From contig NC_092226.1 in assembly GCF_036320965.1 (NCBI RefSeq), forward strand, positions 22,036,002 through 22,100,001: DNA of 64,000 nt, in the 5' to 3' direction. Source of the stretch: Panulirus ornatus. Lineage: Eukaryota; Arthropoda; Malacostraca; Decapoda; Palinuridae. The notes beneath the pieces are model-generated. The model did no database searches, was not told where the DNA came from, and saw nothing but the letters and a program-made list of their open reading frames with translations. Positions within the stretch are counted from its first letter, which is position 1; the number at the start of each line of letters is the position of its first letter. The position numbers were made by a program, and so were the translations under genes. This document shows positions 55,600-64,000 of the stretch, piece by piece.

Positions 55600-57902
55600 A
55601 ACCTCTTTTAAACCACACTCTTTTTATTTCTGGACCTCTCATCCCTTTTCATTACTTACTCAATCAAACCACCTTACACCACACTGTTCTCAAACATTTC
55701 ATTTCCAACACACCCACCCATCTCCTCATGGACTCATCTATAGCCCATACTTCGCTTCCATAATGATGTTGGAACTACAGTACCATCAAACAATCCAGTT
55801 TTTGCCTTCCAAGATCACAGCATCTCTTTCCACATATTCTTCAGCACTCCCAGGACCTTGCCCCCTCTCCCACCTTATAACTCACTTCCGCTTCCATGAT
55901 TTAATTTGCTGCCGTGTCCACTTTCAGTTGTCTAAAACACATCACTTCCTCCAATTTTTCTTCAGTCATACTCACACCCCAACCAACGTGTCCCAGAACT
56001 CTGCTAAACCTAATAACCTTACTTATATTCACATTAACCCTCAACTTCCTCCTCTCACACACCTACCAGACTCAGCTAGCTTCTTATGCAGTTTCACACT
56101 TAAATCTGCCACCAGTTCTATCAAAAGCATGCAAAAACTGACTTACTTCTCAGGCCCTCTCATCCCTTATAGACTGCATACTCGCCCATCTCTCTAAGAC
56201 TCTTGGATTTACTTCCCTCACCACCCCATCCATAATCAAATTAAAAACCATGGTGACTTTACTTACCCTTGCTGCAGACCAACCATCACATGGAGCCATT
56301 CACTCTCCTCTCTTCCTACCCATACAGATGCCTTACACCCTTGATAAAAACTTCTCTGCTTCTAGCAGCATACCTCCCATGCCATAAATTCGTAAGACAT
56401 TCCACATGGCATGCTTCTAGCAGCATATCTCCCATGCCATAAATTCGTAAGACCTTCCACAGGGCATCTCTATCAACCCTACTGTATGCTTTCACCAGAT
56501 CCATGAATGCCACATACAAATCCATCTATTTCTGTAAATATTTCTCACACATTCATCAGTGTAAACACCTGATCCACACATCCTCTACCACTTCTAAAAT
56601 CAAACTGCTCCTACCCAAACTGATGCTCTGTACATGCCGTCACCCTTTCAGTCAATACCCTCCCATACAACGTACCAAGTATACTCAACGAACTTATACC
56701 TTTGTAGTTTGAGCACTCACATTTTATCCCCTGCCTTTACACAGTGGCACTATACAGGCATTCCACCAGTCCTCAGGTGCCTCACCATGATCCATACATA
56801 CATTAAAAATCTTAATTAGCTAATCAATAACACATTCAGCCCATTTCTTAATATATTCAAGTGCAGTGCCATCCACTCCATCCACCTTGCCACATTTCAT
56901 CATTTGTGAGGCTTTCATTACCTCTTCTTTCTTCACCAAACCATTCTCCATGACTCTCTCAATTCACATATCACCCTGACCCAAAATACACCTACAGTTG
57001 CCACTCTATCATCAAACATTCAACAGTCCTTCAAAATATGTACTATACCTCCTCTTCACTTCATCATTCCTCTTACCACGTCTCTTTTTGCCCCTTTCAC
57101 CAATATTCCTATTTGTTCTCTTGTTTTTCACACATTATATACCTCCTTCCAGAACATTTTATTCTTCCTAAAGTGTAATGAGAAGTGCCCATCCCAACTC
57201 CCATTTGCCTTCTTTTTCAACCTCTGCACCTTCCTCTTGATCTCCTGCTGCTGCTTTTTGTTATAATTCCCTCAAACATTTGCACCCCTTTCCTGCCTAG
57301 ATGCCTCTCTTTTCTCTTTCACTAACAACTTTACTTCATCCCTCCCTTTCTAATCTGCACACTTCCCACCTTTCACATGCCAAGTGCATCTCTTGCATAT
57401 GCCAGCACTGCTTCCCTAAATGCCTACCATTTCTCACTTCTAGTACTTCATTTACTTTAACCTTTTGCCATTCTACACTCAAAATCTCCTGGTATTTCTT
57501 CACACAAGCTCACTTACTCGCTACACTGTCTTTTTACCGATATTGTTTCCTCTTTTCAAAAAAAAACTCTACAAATTTTCACCCTTGCCTCCACTAGATA
57601 GTGATCAGACATCCCACCATCTGCCCCTCCCAGCATATTTGCATCCAAAAGTCTGTTTTACACACCTACCAATTAAGATGTAATCCAATATTGCCCACTG
57701 ACCATTTCTCCTACTCATATTTGTCTGTCCCTCTTTTTCTGAACCTGGTATTCCCAATCACTGGTCCTTTTTCAGCCCACAGTTCTTCAAACTGTTCATA
57801 ATTTCCATTCATAATACTGAATACCCCATCACCCTGATTATACCCTCAACTGTCACATTACTCACCTTTGTATTTTAATCACCTGTCCCTAATACCTAGT
57901 CT
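55600..57902 (-). mobile_element. RTE-clade LINE, old copy, minus strand, endonuclease to C-terminus
   Basis: Complement order from the right: endonuclease remnants (complement of VTVEG near 57840 and the DGGMSDHYL equivalent near 57600), linker (57050-57450), RT with MDLYVAFMDLVKAYSRVDRD near 56480, FADD region lost near 56100, C-terminus (complement of WFDxVS near 55660). A 55-bp tandem duplication (56358-56412 and 56413-56467) lies in the RT. Old, with many breaks. Confidence 0.85.
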
Positions 57903-58234
57903 CTCACCAACAGCAGTTTCTCTCAAATCAGCCACCAGAGCTCTATCATCGGTGAACAAACAATTGACTCACATCCCAGGACCTCTCATCCCCAACAGAC
58001 TGCATACTCGCCCCTCTCTCCAAAACTCTTGCATTTACCTCCCTCACCACCCCATCAATAAACAAATTAAACAACTATGTAATATCGCACTTGCTGCAGA
58101 CTGACCTTCACTGGGAGACAGTCACTCCCCTCTTCCTACTCACACACATGCCTTACTCTCTTAATAAAAACTCCTCACTGCTTATAGCAGCATACCCCTC
58201 ACACCATATATTTTTCAGACTTTCCATAAAGCCG
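57903..58234 (-). mobile_element. RTE-clade LINE, RT fragment, minus strand
   Basis: Complement encodes the region from KVxKIYGVRG to the FADDTAL equivalent (ACCGATGATAGAGCTCTGG on the minus strand). It directly abuts the preceding minus-strand copy and meets a plus-strand endonuclease piece head to head at about 58235. Confidence 0.82.
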
Positions 58235-58400
58235 TTTTGGTGCCTGTGACCAGTTATTAGATGGGTGATTCAAATGTAAATGTAAATAATATGGCAGTTG
58301 AGGGTATAATTGGTTTGCATGGGGTATACTCTCTTATAAATGGATATGGTGAAGAGCTTGTGGAATTGTGCTGACAAAAGACTGTTGATTGGGAATATCT
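58235..58400 (+). mobile_element. RTE-clade LINE, endonuclease fragment
   Basis: Reads MGDSNVNVNNMAVEGIIGLH and GVYSLINGYGEELVE, the GDxN part of the endonuclease, with GDLN changed to GDSN. Ends in unrelated sequence near 58400. Confidence 0.78.
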
Positions 58401-58985
58401 GGGCAGACTTTGAAATCTGAGACTCCTGTCAAGAAAAAGTTTAAGACATTCACTAACTTGGCTATCACAGGAATTCACTGCTGAGATGATGGGCAAGGAC
58501 ATTCAGAGTCTGCAGTGTGGGCCAGTTTTATCCAAAACTCATTTATCAGTCCAAGAAGTGAATCATTATGAAGATTGAGTTGTTCAAGGCTACTACCTAC
58601 TCAATTTTCACCTTACCTACAGTTACACACTTGGACTTTCAAATTAGACCTCAGAGTCACACATGAACCTACAACTTGAGAAGCTTACTCAGGCATTCAT
58701 TAAACTTGAAGGAACATCTAAAGACAAATTGATGTAAGATCCATTATTCCAATTTGGATTTTCCTCAGTAATGCGTATATAGAAAGGTTTAATTATGAAG
58801 TTTAACTTGATTCATAACTTGAAAACTACACATTTGGTTGTCATACTTTATACAGGTATTTTCAGTATTTTCCAAACCATATTTCCATTTATTTTTATTT
58901 CACTCACAGTAACTCTGCTTGATATTATTGGATTGTTCCAGTAGGTGGTTACACAGTGATTTAGAAGTCATCCTTAGGGAGGCTT
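58401..58985. other. Intron sequence, no feature recognised
   Basis: Unique-looking sequence between LINE debris and the second Tigger-like element. Confidence 0.5.
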
Positions 58986-58987
58986 TA

Positions 58988-59602
58988 CAGGTACCTCTTG
59001 ATTTACATGATATCAATGTTCTTGAAAATGAGATTAAGAGGTTTTGTTTTCAGTAAGACAGTACCAAATATAATACCAGTGAAAAACTACAGTAAACATA
59101 TACCAGGAAACATAAAATACCGTAATATACATTCATTCATTCTCTCCATAATCAAACTTTAGGAACACAAGATCTTAGACGCACTGATTGATGTTTTACT
59201 CTTGGCTATGCCCTTGATCTTCTTGCATTACCACAAATAGTCTGGAAAGCAGAATTATTAAGTTCAGGGGCATGCTTGATATAAGCTGTTCATTCACCTC
59301 ATTTGTGATGGCCTTATGCTTCTTAGCACCACTGGTACCAGGAGAAATTAAAAGAAACCTTGGTGGCATGATGCAAGGGGCAAAACACATGTAGTATATG
59401 GTATATTGCTGCACTAATTATTGTAGCACTCAGTGACAGTAGACTGTATCCACGCCATATGCACACATACTTCTCATACAGTGCTGGCAGTGCCACACCA
59501 CAACACTGCCAGCCCAATGATGATTGCATTGTGCCAAACTTAAGTGTGCTCAAATTAAAAAAGGTGGAATAAATCATATACACATAAATCAGGAGGTCCC
59601 TG
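58988..59602 (-). mobile_element. pogo/Tigger-type DNA transposon (615 bp, non-autonomous)
   Basis: The left end CAGGTACCTCTTGATTTA and the complement of the right end CAGGGACCTCCTGATTTA form 22-bp inverted repeats with 4 mismatches, flanked by TA (58986-58987 and 59603-59604). On the minus strand near 59280-59370, SPGTSGAKKHKAITNEV resembles the start of a CENP-B/Tigger helix-turn-helix; the downstream frame is decayed. This is a different, older family from the element at 52147. Confidence 0.72.
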
Positions 59603-59604
59603 TA

Positions 59605-60541
59605 TTATTATTTGTTGATGAAAAGGAGTATAGTTTCATTTAGGATTTTCTTTCTCCAAAGGAGCCCATCATTTCCCTGCTCCTGCATGAAATGCAACCT
59701 CAGAGCTGCAAACCCCCCAGAAAAGAGTCCCTAGGGTAGTATGATGATGATAATTGTGCTGCACCGCAGACAAAACCTGTCCCATGGAAACCCTTCAGTT
59801 TACAGTACAACTTAACTGTAATTATAAGTATATTTCATTCAAAACTCTTTAGCATATGGAGAGATGAACATTCTAATTTAGTAGGTTGAGGAAATGTCAG
59901 ATTGGAAGTGCAGATGTTAAGGAATATTTGGGAGATGAGAATAGCTTATTTATGGCATAATGTATTTAGAATTTTGATACCCTGTTAGGGTAGTTTGGAT
60001 TTCTTGTTAGGATCTAGTTGCATTGATTTGCTAAGGTTGCAAGTATGTTTTTTTCAAGCCTGCTGGCACTGTGCAGAAATTAGTCTCTTCACACAAAGAG
60101 TATCAATGAATTCTGAGGTGTGTTTTTGTGATGGGAATTGATCCAAGATCCTATGGCTTGCTAAAGGCATATGAGCATATGGAATGATGGGCTATATTTT
60201 CTTATAAGGGTAGATTAAAGGAAGATCAGATGTGAGATGGAAGTACACTAATTAATAAGGCAATATATAGGTATATGGTGGTTGTGAATTATTTTTGGAG
60301 TATTTTGTGCTGAAGAACATGCTGAATGAACCAGCCTGCTGTGAATGTATGAAATGATGCTTTAGGATATGAATAGCATGATGTTTTCCTATAAAGGTCT
60401 ATAATTTCTGGAGGGTATGTCTACACTGGACCTTTAATATGTATATTGTGTATTTGCCATATTGTTTTTGATATGAAAAAAAACATGAAGGTAACTTTGC
60501 CACTAAATCTGTCAGGATGTACAAAACTGTTTGATCATCAG
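59605..60541. other. Intron sequence before exon 4
   Basis: No gene or repeat recognised; ends in the TTGATCATCAG acceptor. Confidence 0.5.
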
Positions 60542-60719
60542 ATGTGGCATAGCTGTTATCAATGGAAAAGTGTATGCTGTTGGAGGCTTCAATGGATCCT
60601 TACGAGTGCGAACTGTAGATGTGTATGACCCATCCAGGGATTCATGGTCATCTTGTGCCAGCATGGAGGCCCGCCGATCAACTCTTGGTGTCGCAACACT
60701 CAACAGCTGTATATATGCT
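60542..60719 (+). CDS. KLHL2/3: Kelch-like protein (KLHL2/KLHL3 type), exon 4 in window: end of blade 1 and Kelch blade 2
   Basis: The exon follows an ATCAG acceptor. One base completes the arginine of the previous exon, then it reads CGIAVINGKVYAVGGFNG and SLRVRTVDVYDPSRDSW, ending at NSCIYA before donor GTATGT. FNGSLRVRTVD is diagnostic for KLHL2/3. It supplies the last strand of blade 1 and most of blade 2, with the GG, Y and W positions intact. It ends in phase 0 exactly before the VGG of blade 3. The following intron of 1.9 kb is the shortest complete one here and holds two minus-strand LINE fragments. Confidence 0.94.
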
Positions 60720-61449
60720 GTATGTATTAATTGTATTTTTTTATATATTGAATGCTTATGCAAATGATTATAGCTTTAACAATTCTTTTGAATTATTTGC
60801 ACCTTGAACATAATTTAAGCTTGCATGTTTTTAGTGGATGTGATACATCATGGGAGATATATTAACTCACGATTTCACTCACCAGTATATATATTGTGAA
60901 ATGCAATTCATTTGGAAGAAGTGCTGCATCTAACAAAAACTGGAATTATAACTATTTGGCATAAGTAACCACTAGAGAATCATGAACAGGTAGCTGCCAC
61001 TTATAATGAAGTAAGAGTGCAGTCCTTGAAATTTGTGCCATCAATTCTCAGGAGTGTTCACATTTTCCCCCAGTATAGTTTTATTCAGTGTTTAAATGCA
61101 GTCATATTTAATCCTAAATGTATTATAACCATTATTTTAGGTTTAGAATGTTGTTGCAAGGTTCTTATTTTTGGAGATAGTCAAACAGTATGGGAAAATT
61201 TTCCTTGAGTACATTATACCAACCTCTTTAACCATCCAGAATTACTCATTTGCAGTAGCCTTTTAGTATGAACAGAGATTTTTCATATCGACAGTGACCG
61301 TTGACTGATGGTAAAATATTGCATCTACCTTCACTGCCAAGAAAGGTAGTTACCATAAAGAAATCATTAAACCTTGCCAAAGTCAGACCTCATGTAGGGT
61401 ATGCTATTTAGGTCTGTTCTCTAAATTTGATCAAATGAAAAGTAAAACC
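60720..61449. other. Intron sequence after exon 4
   Basis: AT-rich, no feature recognised. Confidence 0.5.
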
Positions 61450-61905
61450 AAAACAGATACATAACCGTTTTTGCTCTCTCAGATAATGTTCTTTCCTTCC
61501 ACACATTCTTCTTCACTTCCAGATCTTTCACCTCCTCCCAACCTTGTGACTCACTTCCGCTTCCATGGTTCTGTTTGCTGCCAAGTCCACTCCCAAATAT
61601 CTGAAACACTTCACTTCCTTCAACCTTTCTCCATTCACACTTACATCCCAGTTATCTTGTCTCTCAACCCTGCTGAGCCTAATAACTTTGCTCTAATTCG
61701 CAATTACTCTCAACTTTCTCCTATCATACACTCTTCCAAACTCAGTCACCAACTTCTGCAGTTTCTCACTCAAATCAACCACCAGAGCTGTATCATTGGC
61801 AGACAACAAATGACTCACTTCCCAGGACCTCTCATCCCCAACAGACTGCATACTCGCCCCTTTCTCCAAAACTCTTGCATTTACCTCCCTCATCACCACA
61901 TAGGA
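61450..61905 (-). mobile_element. RTE-clade LINE, RT fragment, minus strand
   Basis: The minus strand reads VMREVNARVLEKGASMQSVG, LLSANDTALVVDLSEKLQKL and VTEFGRVYDRRKLRV, then on to the LKNVW and AKTV region near 61480. FADD appears as SAND. The 3' end is missing at about 61450. Confidence 0.85.
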
Positions 61906-62235
61906 GACAGTAATTTACCCAAGGAAAGTCAGAAAAGAAGTTATGTAAGTTATTCCATTCAGCTTTATTGAGTTGCCAGTATTTTTGCTTAGAATTGGCT
62001 GCTGAGGGGGAGGTGCCGTTAGAATAGATACATTTATGAGAGTGTCATCAGATGAACCAGTTGGGGGCGAGATTGTGTATTTACAGCAATATGGACTGGA
62101 GGTGAAAAACAAATCCAGAATATTATGAGAGTGGTCACAGCAGTCATGCATATGGTTAGGGCAGGAGATAATTTGCTCTAAATCATTGAGAATGGAGAAT
62201 GTGAGGGCTCGAATCCCTCCACCATCCATATGTTT
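61906..62235 (-). mobile_element. LINE endonuclease fragment (jockey-like), minus strand
   Basis: The minus strand reads MDGGGIRALTFSILNDLEQI, PNHMHDCCDHSHNILDLFFT and ISPPTGSSDDTLINVS, the C-terminal half of an AP endonuclease. The usual SDH triplet appears as SDD. The style (LDLFFTS, SPPxGSSDH) is that of jockey-like LINEs, not of the RTE copies. Confidence 0.72.
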
Positions 62236-62584
62236 GATGATTACGTAGAAGTTTGTCTTGATTTGTAGAAGTTTTTGTCTCAGATGGTATTCACTGCTCA
62301 GCAGGCCCCAGCTAGATCAGGTTAAGGTAATTTTGATACATATATTTTCAAGCAAAAATAAAAAGATTATCCAATCTAAACCCAATTTTGTTGTCCTAAA
62401 CATAATGAAAAAGATTATGAATGCTAGAATTGCCCTCTACCAGTAGCCTGTTAAGGGTTAGGCACTAAAAGATAAGAAGCAGCACTGAAGTTCACTTCTT
62501 ATAGAGACTCTTTTGCAGTGTCATGCCCTTGAGGGTATTAGTAAACCACCGAGTAATATCTACTTCAAGAGACTTATTTTTCAG
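62236..62584. other. Intron sequence before exon 5
   Basis: No feature recognised except the TTATTTTTCAG acceptor tract. Confidence 0.5.
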
Positions 62585-62725
62585 GTGGGAGGTTTTGATG
62601 GATCTACAGGCCTGAATAGTGCAGAGATGTATGATTCAAAAGCTTATGAATGGAGGATGATTGCCCCAATGTCAACACGACGGTCATCTGTTGGAGTTGG
62701 AGTTGTTAGTGGCTTTCTGTATGCT
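62585..62725 (+). CDS. KLHL2/3: Kelch-like protein (KLHL2/KLHL3 type), exon 5 in window: Kelch blade 3
   Basis: The acceptor TTTTTCAG is followed by VGGFDGSTGLNSAEMYDSKA and, further on, MSTRRSSVGVGVVSG, ending FLYA before donor GTAAGT. The exon is exactly 47 codons, one blade, in phase 0 at both ends. The next exon should begin with VGGYDG (blade 4); I could not find it before position 64000, so the gene continues past the window. STRRSSVGVGVV is nearly invariant in KLHL2/3, so the reading is secure. Nothing in the five exons suggests a pseudogene: there are no stops, no frameshifts and all splice dinucleotides are canonical. Confidence 0.94.
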
Positions 62726-63924
62726 GTAAGTTACATTTCGTTTCTTAGTTCTGTGAGTAATAAGGTTTTGGATGCTAAAATTTCATCATTTTTAAAAAAA
62801 AAATCATATAGATTTTACAAATTGAGGACAGCAGTTGAAGATGTATGCCAGTTAAGTATAAAGATATATACCCTTGATTCACTTCATATGAATGGCAACA
62901 TAGCTAAAGATGATAGATAGTTGAGGCAGATGGAGTGATTGAATTCATAGAGGGAGATGAATATTGTAAAAAAGACTATCTCGTGAGTTTATGAAAGCGT
63001 GTTTTTGAGTACCATATCCTTTTTCCTTACTATTTGATTCTCTTTAAGCCATGGGTTAAGTTATGCAGTTTAGGACATAAGAGTCAGAAATGCCATTGTC
63101 ACATTTCATGCACACATAAATGTGACCATAGTATGTTGAGAGGGGTTTGAAAATTTTACATGCAAATGATGCTGGAATAATTTGCCAGACAGCACCCCTT
63201 AGCACTACTGAAATTGATGTCATGAATACTTGACTTGACTGCCATATCAACTAGTAGTATCTCACCACAGATGTCATCAAATGATTATATCACCTCCTTA
63301 AGGGAAGGGGATTTAAGGATGGGGAAAACCTTATGAAGAGTCAAGCTTAGAAACTATTTTCTTCAACTCGTATCCAGTTTTCTAGGCAGACTCCTTGTTC
63401 GCTTTCACCTTGAAGTTTTGTGTAAGTAGTCTACCGGGACAGAGAATCTACCAATAAGGACAAAGTATCTGAAGTCACATGCACAGCTTAATTCTCTCCT
63501 GAGAAGAATCATTTAGAATACACTTGTTTGACTGAAGACCTCTTTAACTATTTTGCAAAATTTTAGATACAAAAAATTGTCTTTCATTAGATTAATGTTT
63601 AACTCATGATATGGAACAAGAGCAACCCTATACCCAGAAACTGAACCAGTTCTTTCAGAGCAGGATTTTGCCATAGAATAATAACTGTCTTAAAACAAGA
63701 GCATCCTTTTACCCCAGAACCAAACTAGCTCTCCCAGAACAGGGTTTTGCCTTAAATTGATAACTGTCATAGACAACATCAAAAAGATTTTAAGTAAGAC
63801 AGTATGAGACAGCATTGTTGGTTCCTCCTTGATCCCCAAAAGAGCAAAAGTACAGTTTAAAAAGACTTTGTATGTGAGATACTCAAAATTTCAGCAACTG
63901 GCCTATGTATGCTGTTCCACTGAC
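62726..63924. other. Intron sequence after exon 5
   Basis: I see no further Kelch exon. A diverged direct repeat of about 79-bp period (AACAAGAGCA blocks at 63615 and 63694) is present. Confidence 0.5.
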
Positions 63925-64000
63925 TGTTGAGATAGCTTCAGACCTCTGTGGTGTAGTGGTTAGCATTACTGACTGTGGTGTATTCACAGGTTTCCCAGGG
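63925..64000 (+). repeat. tRNA-derived SINE head (cut by window end)
   Basis: GACCTCTGTGGTGTAGTGGTT begins like a tRNA gene; TGGTGTAGTGG matches a pol III A-box. GGTTTCCCAGGG follows at the end, where the T-arm and B-box would start. It is not a clean tRNA cloverleaf as far as it can be read, so a tRNA-derived SINE is more likely than a tRNA gene. Confidence 0.55.

Noticed and set aside
62195..62222. GGCTCGAATCC as a tRNA B-box
   Set aside because: It falls inside a minus-strand LINE endonuclease reading frame, and there is no A-box at the right distance.

Overview
This is a eukaryotic, almost certainly invertebrate, genomic window. The coding content that can be supported is five internal exons of one host gene on the + strand, a KLHL2/KLHL3 (Drosophila kelch) type substrate adaptor for cullin-3 ubiquitin ligase. 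The exons lie at 22812-22968, 41558-41667, 50147-50259, 60542-60719 and 62585-62725. They have clean AG/GT borders and compatible phases and join into 233 uninterrupted codons: the end of the BACK domain, a linker and the first three Kelch blades. The BTB half lies upstream of the window and blades 4-6 downstream. The four complete introns are about 18.6, 8.5, 10.3 and 1.9 kb. Very large repeat-packed introns, long (TA)n tracts, RTE-like and CR1-like LINEs and a Penelope-like element fit an arthropod. A decapod crustacean is my best guess, but that is an impression and not proven by the sequence.

Most of the rest is transposable-element sequence. The dominant family is an RTE-clade non-LTR retrotransposon (AP endonuclease, then RT with FADD, then a C-terminal segment ending near WFGHMERMSEER). 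It is present about 28 times at many ages and in both orientations. The best copy (37161-39678) reads in one frame for 773 codons, interrupted only by two TAG codons. A SINE-like repeat of about 230 bp occurs ten times. Its 3' end can fold like the 3' end of the RTE element, which suggests a LINE/SINE partnership. Other elements are a second, older RTE-like element (46.2-49.2 kb, minus), CR1-like and jockey-like fragments, a Penelope-like element in head-to-head inverted arrangement (1.7-4.3 kb) with a candidate hammerhead ribozyme, two pogo/Tigger-type DNA transposons with TA target duplications, a PIF/Harbinger-like element with a TTA duplication, tRNA-like SINE pieces and a 320-bp satellite.

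Layout: 0-19.2 kb holds decayed RTE copies, the Penelope dimer, the satellite and inverted SINE and LINE pairs. 19.2-22.8 kb is intron with an interspersed repeat and a CR1-like remnant, followed by the first exon. 23.2-33.9 kb is a dense array of 5'-truncated RTE and SINE copies separated by A-runs and (TA)n. 33.9-41.5 kb holds intron, a jockey-like fragment and the best RTE copy. 41.5-50.3 kb holds exons 2 and 3 with a SINE, a Harbinger-like element, a young RTE copy and the second RTE-like element. 50.3-64 kb holds old LINE debris, the two Tigger-like elements and exons 4 and 5.

I found no RNA genes, CRISPR arrays or new defence-like system. The points most worth following up are the shared LINE/SINE 3' hairpin, the candidate hammerhead motifs and the (TA)n-bounded cascade of LINE copies.
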